From Phymorhynchus buccinoides (Eukaryota; Mollusca; Gastropoda; Neogastropoda; Raphitomidae): a stretch of 64,000 bases of DNA. Made by a program: the position numbers and the translations under genes. Positions within the stretch are counted from its first letter, which is position 1. Each line of letters begins with the position of its first letter. Positions 10,801-20,919 of this stretch are shown in pieces. The stretch spans positions 24,632,554-24,696,553 of the forward strand of contig CM065695.1 in the NCBI GenBank assembly GCA_017654935.2. The letters run 5' to 3'. Below the pieces are notes generated by a model. It made no database searches, was not told where the DNA came from, and saw only the letters and a list, made by a program, of their open reading frames with translations.

Positions 10801-13800
10801 CCTCTTTGCACCAGATTGAAAGTCCACAATAAAAGCAAACCAGCACTTAATTAAAAAGAAATGGTAACAATCTTGTGTAAAATAACAAAAATAATAATGT
10901 TCTAAAGTTACAATCCCTCGAAGAGAGTAGAAGAGATGGGATGCCATGTTGGTGGATCCAGTGAAGGATTCAATAAGGGAGGTCATAGAAATCGTAGTAA
11001 ACACCAACATACTCTCGGTGAGGAGGAATGTAGAGAGGTGTGCCTGGATCAGGTAGACTGATGCGCTTTCCTTCTTCCAAGTATAATATAAACGTACAAG
11101 AATTGAAGAAGAAAAAACAACCACACCATTAAACTTTCCTCTTATATATATAGTTTGCTTTAAAAAAAATAAAAAAAATTGTGTCCAATATTTAAGTTTG
11201 TGAACCTAAGAAAGAAACTGAATAACTTTAATTTTAACTTTACAATTTATTCTGTGTTCTGAAAAGAATAAAAGAAAATAATGTGCTGATTTACTTTTTC
11301 TCCCAATGGGGGGGAGATAGACAATACCTATGCAAAGACAGCTGTTTCGTCTTTGAGAAAGACTCTTCAGTCTGCATATCGGCCTGCAAAGTATGTCCAC
11401 AGTGAACATTCAAACTGAGCTAGAAGACTTTCTACAAGAGAAAGGTTGTCCTCTTTGCACCAGATTGAAAGTCCACAATAAAAGCAAACCAGCACTTAAT
11501 TAAAAAGAAATGGTAACAATCTTGTGTAAAATAACAAAAATAATAATGTTCTAAAGTTACAATCCCTCGAAGAGAGTAGAAGAGATGGGATGCCATGTTG
11601 GTGGATCCAGTGAAGGATTCAATAAGGGAGGTCATAGAAATCGTAGTAAACACCAACATACTCTCGGTGAGGAGGAATGTAGAGAGGTGTGCCTGGATCA
11701 GGTAGACTGATGCGCTTTCCTTCTTCCAAGTATAATATAAACGTACAAGAATTGAAGAAGAAAAAACAACCACACCATTAAACTTTCCTCTTATATATAT
11801 AGTTTGCTTTAAAAAAATTAAAAAAATTTGTGTCCAATATTTAAGTTTGTGAACCTAAGAAAGAAACTGAATAACTTGAATTTTAACTTTACAATTTATT
11901 CTGTGTTCTGAAAAGAATAAAAGAAAATAATGTGCTGATTTACTTTTTCTCCCAATGGGGGGGAGATAGACAATGCCTATGCAAAGACAGCTGTTTCGTC
12001 TTTGAGAAAGACTCTTCAGTCTGCATATCGGCCTGCAAAGTATGTCCACAGTGAACATTCAAACTGAGCTAGAAGACTTTCTACAAGAGAAAGGTTGTCC
12101 TCTTTGCACCAGATTGAAAGTCCACAATAAAAGCAAACCAGCACTTAATTAAAAAGAAATGGTAACAATCTTGTGTAAAATAACAAAAATAATAATGTTC
12201 TAAAGTTACAATCCCTCGAAGAGAGTAGAAGAGATGGGATGCCATGTTGGTGGATCCAGTGAAGGATTCAATAAGGGAGGTCATAGAAATCGTAGTAAAC
12301 ACCAACATACTCCCGGTGAGGAGGAATGTAGAGAGGTGTGCCTGGATCAGGTAGACTGATGCGCTTTCCTTCTTCCAAGTATAATATAAACGTACAAGAA
12401 TTGAAGAAGAAAAAACAACCACACCATTAAAATTTCCTCTTATATATATAGTTTGCTTTTAAATTTTTTTTTTTTTTTTTTGTGTCCAATATTTAAGTTT
12501 GTGAACCTAAGAAAGAAACTGAATAACTTTAATTTTAACTTTACAATTTATTCTGTGTTCTGAAAAGAATAAAAGAAAATAATGTGCTGATTTACTTTTT
12601 CTCCCAATGGGGGGGAGATAGACAATGCCTATGCAAAGACAGCTGTTTCGTCTTTGAGAAAGACTCTTCAGTCTGCATATCAGCCTGCAAAGTATGTCCA
12701 CAGTGAACATTCAAACTGAGCTAGAAGACTTTCTACAAGAGAAAGGTTGTAAGCAAACCAGCACTTAATTAAAAAGAAATGGTAACAATCTTGTGTAAAA
12801 TAACAAAAATAATAATGTTCTAAAGTTACAATCCCTCGAAGAGAGTAGAAGAGATGGGATGCCATGTTGGTGGATCCAGTGAAGGATTCAATAAGGGAGG
12901 TCATAGAAATCGTAGTAAACACCGACATACTCCCGGTGAGGAGGAATGTAGAGAGGTGTGCCTGGATCAGGTAGACTGATGCGCTTTCCTTCTTCCAAGT
13001 ATAATATAAACGTACAAGAATGGAAGAAGAAAAAACAACCACAGCATTAAACTTTCCTCTTATATATATAGTTTGCTTTAACCAAAAAAAAAAAAATTTG
13101 TGTCCAATATTTAAGTTTGTGAACCTAAGAAAGAAACTGAATAACTTGAATTTTAACTTTACAATTTATTCTGTGTTCTGAAAAAAAATAAAAGAAAATA
13201 ATGTGCTGATGTACTTTTTCTCCCAATGGGGGGGGGGGGGAGATAGACAATGCCTATGCAAAGACAGCTGTTTCGTCTTTGAGAAAGACTCTTCAGTCTG
13301 CATATCGGCCTGCAAAGTATGTCCACAGTAAACATTCAAACTGAGCTAGAAGACTTTCTACAAGAGAAAGGTTGTCCTCTTTGCACCAGATTGAAAGTCC
13401 ACAATAAAAGCAAACCAGCACTTAATTAAAAAGAAATGGTAACAATCTTGTGTAAAATAACAAAAATAATAATGTTCTAAAGTTACAATCCCTCGAAGAG
13501 AGTAGAAGAGATGGGATGCCATGTTGGTGGATCCAGTGAAGGATTCAATAAGGGAGGTCATAGAAATCGTAGTAAACACCAACATACTCTCGGTGAGGAG
13601 GAATGTAGAGAGGTGTGCCTGGATCAGGTAGACTGATGCGCTTTCCTTCTTCCAAGTATAATATAAACGTACAAGAATTGAAGAAGAAAAAACAACCACA
13701 CCATTAAACTTTCCTCTTATATATATAGTTTGCTTTAAAAAAATTTTGTGTCCAATATTTAAGTTTGTGAACCTAAGAAAGAAACTGAATAACTTGAATT

Positions 13801-14112
13801 TTAACTTTACAATTTATTCTGTGTTCTGAAAAGAATAAAAGAAAATAATGTGCTGATTTACTCTTTCTCCCAATGGGGGGGAGATAGACAATGCCTATGC
13901 AAAGACAGCTGTTTCGTCTTTGAGAAAGACTCTTCAGTCTGCATATCGGCCTGCAAAGTATGTCCACAGTGAACATTCAAACTGAGCTAGAAGACTTTCT
14001 ACAAGAGAAAGGTTGTCCTCTTTGCACCAGATTGAAAGTCCACAATAAAAGCAAACCAGCACTTAATTAAAAAGAAATGGTAACAATCTTGTGTAAAATA
14101 ACAAAAATAATA

Positions 14113-14115
<3 letters not shown>
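7841..14115 (-). repeat. 650-bp tandem array, 9.7 copies
   Basis: Units, using AAACGTACAAG as anchor, begin at 7841, 8491, 9141, 9787, 10434, 11090, 11739, 12388, 13008 and 13665. Lengths are 646-657 bp except unit 8 (620 bp, with a ~30-bp deletion near 12751). The last copy is truncated at 14115. Copies are nearly identical: differences are mainly in a poly(A)/T tract, a G run and a few substitutions. (TA)n tracts border both ends. Read on the minus strand each full unit contains a pyrimidine tract and AG, a short open exon with stop, about 370 nt and then AATAAA. The 113-residue and 67-residue ORFs recurring in each unit are in other frames. Confidence 0.97.
8371..8474 (-). CDS. candidate 3'-terminal exon (copy 1 of 9)
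   Basis: On the minus strand a pyrimidine-rich stretch leads to TTGGAAG (AG at 8476-8475). The exon then encodes 33 residues, beginning GKRISLPDPGTPLYIPP and ending REYVGVYYDFYDLPY, then TGA at 8371-8373. AATAAA follows at 8004-7999. Equivalent copies are at 9021-9124, 9667-9770, 10314-10417, 10970-11073, 11619-11722, 12268-12371, 12888-12991 and 13545-13648. Three sites vary among nine copies. In this frame two are silent (Arg CGG/CGA, Val GTT/GTC) and one is Leu/Ile (copy 2), whereas in the longer overlapping frame they give Gly/Glu and Leu/Ser. The first codon is split after one base, compatible with the EGF-like and PAN-like exons on the same strand. The protein family is not recognised; six of 33 residues are Tyr. 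Coding status is inference. Confidence 0.45.
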
Positions 14116-14166
<51 letters not shown>

Positions 14167-14212
14167 AACAAAGTGGAGAAATCCTCGAGTTTGTTCGTCG
14201 TTCTTTTTCCTG

Positions 14213-14264
<52 letters not shown>

Positions 14265-14316
14265 ATTTGTATATATGTATATATGTATATATGTATTTTT
14301 GAGCGTATAGATGTTT

Positions 14317-14375
<59 letters not shown>
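14115..14375. repeat. two (TA)n tracts around a 50-bp spacer, then (GA)n
   Basis: (TA)n at 14115-14162 and 14213-14260 flank a unique GC-richer 50-bp segment containing CCTCGAGTTTGTTCGTCGTT. TATG repeats and a ~56-bp GA tract follow. The two TA blocks can pair to form a large hairpin. Confidence 0.9.
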
Positions 14376-14377
<2 letters not shown>

Positions 14378-14499
14378 TGTGTGTGTATACGAGTACTCGG
14401 GTGTGTGCGTGCATGAACTTATTAATGTCTTTGTTGTTGTTTGGTTTGTGTCTGTGTGGGTGGCGGTGGTGGGGGTGTTCTCATGTTTATTTCCTTCTT

Positions 14500-14608
14500 T
14501 AACTGTTGTGTTATAGATGCCTTGATGTAAAAAAGCAAACCATTATTGCTTATTCAATGTTCCATCTGAAAATAAAAAATTTGACTTTGACTTTTTGACT
14601 TTTTGACA
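14500..14608 (+). mobile_element. LINE 3'-tail remnant
   Basis: AATAAAAAATTTGACTTTGA followed by repeated CTTTTTGA units is the typical short-repeat 3' tail of a non-LTR element inserted on the plus strand. No coding remnant was found upstream. Confidence 0.4.
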
Positions 14609-14639
14609 CACACACATCTAAAATCACTGTAACTAAGGT

Positions 14640-14935
14640 GGATAGACGTTACATTAAAGAACGAAGGAACGAACACACCCACACCCACCCACACACGTAC
14701 GCACGCACTCACAGAGAGAGACATACATCACAGACAGGCACACAGGCAGATGGATAGGCAAGCAGGTCCTAATTCAGAACTCGGATAAAGAAACGAACAG
14801 GCAATTAGACAGACAGACACACTAGCAGACAAGGAAGACAGACCACAAGACAGACAGACAGACAAGGAAGTCGGACAAACCACACACACAGACAGAGAAG
14901 ACAGGTAGGCAGGCAGACAGACAGACAAACTAGTC
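14640..14935. repeat. CACA/GACA tetranucleotide-rich region
   Basis: Imperfect CA, GACA and GCAGGCAG repeats. The cysteine-rich ORFs on the complementary strand are compositional up to the exon at 14940. Confidence 0.85.
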
Positions 14936-14939
14936 TAAC

Positions 14940-15074
14940 CCGTGACACAGGCGTTGGCGCTGGCATCGAAGCTGTAGCCTGGCTGGCATCTGCACCGGGA
15001 CGCGGAACAAGTGCTGTGGGCCATAGAGCACTGGTCGCTGTCTTCACTGCACGGCCACCCGTAGTAACCCTCGC
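14940..15074 (-). CDS. EGF-like exon
   Basis: The exon follows a CATATCCAG acceptor (AG at 15076-15075) and ends at a GT (14939-14938). It is 135 nt long, with both boundaries splitting a codon after its first base (phase 1-1). The translation starts EGYYGWPCSEDSDQCSMAH and continues RCRCQPGYSFDASANACV. Six cysteines are spaced C-x6-C-x6-C-x4-C-x1-C-x10-C, with the CxCxPGY turn of EGF-like modules, which are extracellular protein-interaction domains commonly carried on symmetric phase-1 exons. Downstream on the same strand lie the repeated exon (8371-13648) and the PAN-like exon (4478-4776), both accepting phase 1. A single secreted or surface protein is plausible but not shown. Partial copies of this exon occur upstream on its strand (15147-16040). 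Confidence 0.7.
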
Positions 15075-15146
15075 CTGGATATGGGCAATAAAAGCATCAT
15101 CATTATTGTCATCGTCGTCGTCATCATCAGCAGCAACATCGTAACA

Positions 15147-15443
15147 TCAGACACTGGCTGTTGGCCATAGAACCCCTCGCCTGGATATGGGCAATGAAAG
15201 CATCATCATTATTATAGGTATTTGTTTTAGGTACTTCATGGTCACAGAGGCGTCTCTGTGAAATTCGGGTTGCTTCCACCTGGAGAGGGCGTCGCAGCCA
15301 GAGGCGCGCCACCCATGTTGTTGTTTTTTGCATGCGATTTTTGTGTGACTGATGTGGAAGGGGGGTGGGTGGGTAAATATTGAACAAATGACAACTTTTT
15401 CTTGGCCACTGGGATTAACGTGTGCTAAGTGCATGGGCACACG

Positions 15444-15474
<31 letters not shown>

Positions 15475-15743
15475 CGTAAGGGCTAGTGTAAAGTGAGAGG
15501 AAACATCCCCTGTACCCAGGTTCGAACTCGGGGGTTTGTTTGACACGTGGTGAACGCGATACCCCCCTGTGCCACTCTACACACATTATTGTCATCGTCG
15601 TCGTCGTCATCATCATCATCATCGCTGCAACATCAGACACTGGCTGTTGGCCATAGAACATTGTCCATCGACAGTGTACAACCACCTAGCTGTAGTGACC
15701 CTCTCCTGGTTATGGGTTATTGAAAATATTATTATCGTCGCCT

Positions 15744-15777
<34 letters not shown>

Positions 15778-16040
15778 CGTCGTCATCATCATCATCATCA
15801 TCATCTAGTTACAACGTGACATCGCTGTTGACTGTAGAACACTGTCCATAGTCAATCACCCATAGTTACCCCTCTGCTAGCATAGACAATGAAAATATCA
15901 TCATCATCATCATCTATCATCATCATCATCATCATCATCGTCGTCCTCGTCGACGTCGTGGCATCGAGCATGGCTATTGGTCAAAGCACACTGTCTGCCG
16001 TCAATGCACGACCACTCATGGTATCCCTTCCCCTTGTTAT
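15147..16040 (-). repeat. decayed tandem copies of the EGF-like exon 5' half
   Basis: Four partial copies at about 15147-15185, 15635-15713, 15813-15890 and 15957-16035, each followed or preceded by (CAT/CGT)n tracts as in the intact locus. The copy at 15957-16035 still reads GYHEWSCIDGRQCALTNSH on the minus strand, clearly related to the intact exon. The 15635 copy carries an indel that shifts its frame. All lack the second half of the exon, so they are pseudo-exons unless spliced in an unusual way. A SINE (15229-15590) interrupts the series. Confidence 0.65.
15229..15590 (-). mobile_element. tRNA-derived SINE, family A
   Basis: On the minus strand a tRNA-like head contains a B-box-like GAGTTCGAACC near 15520. 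It is followed by a body ending GAATTTCACAGAGACGCC. The same body is present in plus orientation at 48918-49280 and truncated at 50141-50356. Such elements are transcribed by RNA polymerase III from the internal A and B boxes. Confidence 0.8.
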
Positions 16041-16045
16041 TTTTC

Positions 16046-17590
16046 AATTCTGATATTCATTTCCCCCTAATCTTTAGTGGGGTTTTTAAATTTATATATT
16101 TGCTATCAGACATGGGGGTTCTGTTTAATTCACTGCCAGTTTTGAAAACTTGTCGAAAATCGGTATTTTATTGTCGTTTTCTTTTGATATTTTCAAAACT
16201 ATTATGAGACACTGACCTAAACTTTCCACAGTTGTTAAATAGATTAAGACCCCCCCCTTCCCCCGTGGGGATACCGGGGTGGGGTGGTGGTCTTTTGTAT
16301 AAATAGTTCCCCCACCTTCTGGAAGTTCTGTGCTTGCAACTTCGTCTAATCTGTCACTCGTTTTGACTTTGCCTTTTCCCTTTGCTTACTGTCATCTACT
16401 GTCTTTCTGCCTTACCGGTCCATTCTCCTGCCATTTTTTTCTTCAAGAAACACTGCACGATGCATCTGCGCTCATAATTGATAGGAAACTGTCTGAGCGA
16501 ATGAAGAAGAAGAAGAAGAAGAAGAAGATTAATACTGGGAACCTGAACCTCAGTTTATTGGATAGAGCAAACAGAAACGGATCTGTGAACGTAAACATAT
16601 TTTTTTTGGAAAATACCTATTTTCTATATTTTTAGCACACCGGTATGGCAAAACGTATGTAGGGTAGACAACCAGTCTTTGGTTTAGGTTCCAGATGTAG
16701 TTTGTGTTTACACAGAAAGCCAAAATATGAAGTCATATTTATCAACTAGTTTTGAAAATATCACTCGAAAACCAGCATGCATACCATTTTGCACTTATTT
16801 TGTATTTAGTTTTTAACCGACCCTTTAACGGGTTTTTAAATTTTGAAAAAAGTAACGATGTCAGCTTGGAATATGGATTTGGCACAACAACAATATGACC
16901 AAATGTGGTGTAATTAACAAACTCATCAATTATCTTAGTAACAAAAGTATGATGTTGACGCCCCAGTTCAGCTAGTAGTCGGGCATTTATGTACATTAAC
17001 CGTTCATATTGTTACGCCGACAATAGAAAGAAAGACAGACAAGTGGACAAAGACAAATACAAAACATTGTGTACCGAGTTTTTAAAAAAAAGGACGATTA
17101 ATCTCGTGCTCTTATAGTGATCAAATTTAAAAGAAGCGTGTCACAGAGCGGCAGACATGTCCTTTGCCCGTTACGCCCTCCCCTCCCCCACCCACCCCTA
17201 CCCCCTCTCCCCCTACAACTTAACCCCCGTCCTCTTTGCGTTCTTTGGGCGATACATTTCCGCACATAATTTGAAGTCATTCCTTCCAGCGGTTCTTGAG
17301 ATACAGCCCTTTCTCATATAACAGCCTCAAGGTCGGATATCAAGGTCAAGGTCAAGTGGCTTCAAATGTCTCCCACTGCATCCTTTTGATCATGCTGTTC
17401 AAGAATATGTGATTATGTGAGTGTAAACGCAATGGTGTCCAAACTATAGCCACAGCTAAAAAAGAAGACAAGTTAAAAAATGAAGGTCAAGGTCATCAAG
17501 TCAATCAACACTTTGTACCCTAAGGCAGTCTACTAACCTGCCAAATGTGAAGCCTGTAACTGAAAAAATGTGAAAAAAATGGCCCATAAC
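16046..17590. other. Intergenic or intronic, no gene seen
   Basis: Unique sequence with an AAG tract at 16505-16528 (possibly a retroelement tail), a C-rich stretch at 17160-17215 and several AAGGTCA/CAAGGTC motifs at 17330-17500. No exon with convincing splice signals or family similarity was found. Confidence 0.5.
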
Positions 17591-17599
17591 ACAAAGCGA

Positions 17600-18560
17600 G
17601 TTTCTGTTTATCTCCATTGTATAATACACCGTAGTTGCTATGTGATTCGGGGTTGCTATATCATTCGGGGGCGAATTTCTGTTTTCTTCATTGCATAAGA
17701 AACCGTTGTTGCTATGTCATTTGGGAGCGAGTTTCTGCTTACCTTAATTGTATAATAAACCGTTGTTGCTATTTCATTCGGGGGCAAGTTTCTGCTTTTA
17801 TCCATTGTATAATAAACCGTTGTTGCTATATCATTCAGGGACGGGTTTCTGCTTATTTCCATTGTATAATAAACCGTTGTTGCTATGTCATTCAGGGACG
17901 GGTTTCTGCTTATGTCCATTGTATAATAAACCGTTGTTGCTATGTCATTCAGGGACGGGTTTCTGCTTATGTCCATTGTATAATAAACTGTTGTTGCTAT
18001 ATCATTCAGGGACGGGTTTCTGCTTATTTCCATTGTATAATAAACCGTTGTTGCTATATCATTCAGGGACGGGTTTCTGCTTATTTCCATTGTATAATAA
18101 ACCGTTGTTGCTATATCATTCAGGGACGGGTTTCTGCTTATTTCCATTGTATAATAAACCGTTGTTGCTATATCATTCAGGGACGGGTTTCTGCTTATTT
18201 CCATTGTATAATAAACCGTTGTTGCTATATCATTCAGGGACGGGTTTCTGCTTATTTCCATTGTATAATAAACCGTTGTTGCTATGTCATTCATGGACGG
18301 GTTTCTGCTTATTTCCATTGTATAATAAACCGTTGTTGCTATATCATTCAGGGACGGGTTTCTGCTTATTTCCATTGTATAATAAACCGTTGTTGCTATA
18401 TCATTCAGGGACGGGTTTCTGCTTATTTCCATTGTATAATAAACCGTTGTTGCTATGTCATTCGGGGGCAAGTTTCTGCTTATGTCCATTGTATAAGAAA
18501 CCGTTGTTGCGATATCATTCGGGGACAAGTTTCTGCTTATATCCATTGTATGATAATCCG
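17600..18560. repeat. 60-bp tandem array, about 16 copies
   Basis: The unit is 60 bp and contains TTGCTATATCATTCAGGGAC and GGGTTTCTGCTTATTTCCAT. Central copies are almost identical while copies at both edges are diverged, the pattern expected from unequal crossing-over. Because 60 is a multiple of three, both strands stay open for hundreds of codons. Three further degenerate units lie at 18728-18890 after a 165-bp unrelated segment. Confidence 0.95.
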
Positions 18561-18727
18561 TCTTCTTCTTATTCTCTTTGGGGCCTACGATCATTAAATT
18601 GATTATTCTGGCACCCTCAGGAAACAAAAGACTGAAAAAGGGGATCGGTTTCCATCTGATAAAGTGCCGCAGCTGCTGCATGGACAGAGGGGTGTTTGAG
18701 TTTTTGTGACCCAGCCAGCTCGCGCCC

Positions 18728-18890
18728 GCTGTTGCTATATCATTCAGGAACGAGTTTCTGCTTGCATCCATAGTATATAATAAACCGTTGTTGCTATGTC
18801 ACTCGGGGGCGAGTTTCTGCTTATATCCACTATTGTATAATAAATAGTTGTCGCTATATTATTCGGGGGCCAGTTTCTGCTTATGTCTGT
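18728..18890. repeat. outlying degenerate copies of the 60-bp unit
   Basis: About 2.7 diverged copies carry the same GTTTCTGCTTAT core, separated from the main array by 18561-18727. Confidence 0.85.
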
Positions 18891-19105
18891 TGTATAGAAT
18901 GTTGACCCGCGTAGAATGTAGGCCTATACATTCTATGATGGGATTGTAGAATGTATACATTCTACGACTGGTTCATAGAATGTATGAAAATGAAACAGAG
19001 AATGCATACTTTCTACAGCGAAATTGTAGAATGTGTAGGCTGCATTCAATGGACAAACTTATGGAATGTTGACGGGAACCTGATGTGTCATAGAATGTTG
19101 ACTGC
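18890..19105. repeat. clustered inverted TAGAATGT motifs
   Basis: At least eight TAGAATGT or ACATTCTA-type motifs occur in both orientations, including the perfect 18-bp palindrome TAGAATGTATACATTCTA at about 18947-18964 and a near-palindrome at 18917-18940. Scattered related words recur at 20288-20405. Confidence 0.75.
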
Positions 19106-19274
19106 TGTACCTACCTAAGTGGTTTGATATCTTGTCATCATGCACTCACTGGTTGAGAATCACTCAGGAACAAGGCGCTCATACGGCTGAAAAGCACGAA
19201 GTGCCATCGATATTTTAATATTTGGTTTAACTGTTCACAAAATGTGCACAACGCATTTACATTGGTGTTACTTG

Positions 19275-19425
19275 AGCAGTGTGCCTCTTCTTCTTCTCCT
19301 TAGGCAGCCAACTTCATCACGTTGAAGATTCTGCTTCACTTTAGGGGGTAGTACGAAAAAGAAAGACAATAACAGCAAAACATAGAGTAGAAAGTGAACT
19401 GATGAGATATTATGGGGAGAAAATA
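19275..19425 (-). mobile_element. LINE 3' end with GAAGAAG tail, copy 1
   Basis: The complement of this stretch matches 30045-30180 closely, sharing CCCCATAATATCTCATCAGT, CCCCTAAAGTG and CAACGTGATGAAGTTGGC, then a GAAGAAGAAG tail. It is the 3' terminus of one retroelement family. Confidence 0.65.
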
Positions 19426-19812
19426 GAGCCCAAGATAGACAGGGATATTATTTAAGTATTCTTTAGATACTCTGTTTGCCATGTAGAATTATATTTACTG
19501 TTAAATGACCCGGTCTAGCCGGAGACAAGCGGGCCCCGCATGATGCATGCAGTGTGTGTCATGCACGACTGTTAAGTCCCCCCGGATCAGCCGGGGAAAC
19601 TCGGGCCCCACATGATACATGCAAAGGAGTATATGGGACATGCATGACCGTAAGGCCGCACATGTTGCATGCAAAGAAGGACCACAGACCTTTCGCAGTT
19701 TCTATGCAAGACCAATCCGGCTACCGTAGCGGCCCCCGGGGTCGAACCCCGACCGGCACAGCTCCTGTCCTTCATTTTCCACTATATTGATCTATGGCCC
19801 CTAGTTCTCTAA

Positions 19813-20258
19813 TTTAATGTGAGGTTCGGGCGAGGGGGGGGGGAGGGGGAGAGGACTGAGACAGGGTGGCTTGGTGGAGCCGGAGGTGTTTATGGAGGGC
19901 TGTTGTGAATGCCTGCAGTGACTGATTGGAGGCAATTTTCTCGTGGAGACTGTTCCACCGAGGGATAGTGCGGGGAAAGAAGGTGGATTTTCTGTACTGA
20001 GTTCTATGGCTGGGGATGTCATATGATGCTGAGTGAGATTCACAGAGACTTGTCTTCCGCAGAGAGTTTGTAGGAAGGTGCTTAGAGTTGCTAGTGATAA
20101 ATCTTGTGTGAAATTTGTAGAAAGTAGTGAAGCGGGCTTCCGTTCGAAGAGGCCATTTTAAGTTTTTGGTGAGGTCTGCTGTTTTTGTAGACAAATGGTA
20201 GTCTCGGGCCACCCATCTTGCATCTCGGCTTGCACCTCTATACCTAGTCGTCGATCAC
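19813..20258 (-). pseudogene. Non-LTR RT C-terminal fragment
   Basis: The minus-strand frame reads ARWVARDYHLSTKTADLTKN, then KWPLRTEARFTTFYKFHTRF and STFFPRTIPRWNSLHEKIA before a stop near 19813. These are the three landmark blocks of LINE C-termini: the QRRAARW-like start, the LKWP-LYK block and FFPRTIxxWNSLP. The palm and endonuclease are missing, so the copy is 5'-truncated. The same ending is seen at 49351-49644. Confidence 0.75.
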
Positions 20259-20432
20259 AGGTTGAGAATCACTCAGGAACAATATATGAAATGCATGTAA
20301 TGTTGAGAGACACCCCTCTTTTGAATATAGTCTACTTTCTACAAATTTGACCGTGTAAAATGTTGACGGGCTCCATCTCATCACGTGCAATGCATACATT
20401 CTAAAAAAATCTCCCTCTGATACCCAGAGAGG

Positions 20433-20437
<5 letters not shown>

Positions 20438-20483
<46 letters not shown>
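20438..20483. repeat. (GA)n microsatellite
   Basis: About 45 bp of GA followed by a short G run. Positions 20484-20920 hold no recognised feature. Confidence 0.95.
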
Positions 20484-20488
<5 letters not shown>

Positions 20489-20919
20489 CATAATAAATCA
20501 TGGGGTCATAAATTAGTCTGCTCGTGTTTTCGTTTCAAGACAAAGTAAAACAAACTGCCTTCCAAGATAGCAATAAACAATGGACTGGCGGTGTGACAGG
20601 TTGCCCGAGTCACCGTAGGTATGCCTACTCTCTTTCGACAATTACTAAGTGAATTCGAGTCAGTTTCACCGTGACATTCTCCTGCAGCATTGGTGCTAGA
20701 CTGGAATCATAATATAAATCGAAAGTTGTCGATTTCCAAGCAACTGTTTCATTAGATAACCCAACGGTACAGCATTAAAAACGAACAAACACACAAAGAA
20801 AAGAAAAGAAAAATACAATTATATAGGGACAAAAATGGTAAAACGGGAAACTCACCTGGGTTTGGGTTTGGTGATCAAGGTAGAAAAAGGGAAGCTGCAA
20901 GCTTTCCGCTCGTAGAGCT

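Larger units (their letters stand above)
19151..20282 (-). mobile_element. 1.1-kb segment between 23-bp direct repeats, with LINE debris
   Basis: The same 23 bases, starting GGTTGAGAATCACTCAGG, occur at 19151-19173 and 20260-20282. Between them, on the minus strand, are a LINE reverse-transcriptase C-terminus (19813-20258), two or three degenerate CATGATGCATGC-type tandem units (19509-19690) and a LINE 3' end with GAAGAAGAAG tail (19275-19425). The direct repeats could be a target-site duplication, but 100 bp separate the tail from the left repeat. Confidence 0.5.

Noticed and set aside
8184..13699. Recurrent 113-residue and 67-residue minus-strand ORFs in each 650-bp unit
   Set aside because: Copy-to-copy differences are nonconservative in the 113-residue frame but silent or conservative in the overlapping short frame. 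The 67-residue frame lies in the putative 3'UTR and overlaps the AATAAA region.
17330..17500. Nuclear-receptor-type AAGGTCA sites
   Set aside because: CAAGGTCAAGG words occur as part of simple-repeat-like sequence with no nearby promoter or gene, so regulatory function is unsupported.
17600..18560. Resemblance to a CRISPR array
   Set aside because: There are no variable spacers between conserved repeats; the full 60-bp unit is repeated, and the context is eukaryotic.
17635..18771. 320- and 371-residue ORFs on opposite strands
   Set aside because: Both are products of a 60-bp repeat whose period is divisible by three; composition and edge decay fit a satellite, not a protein.
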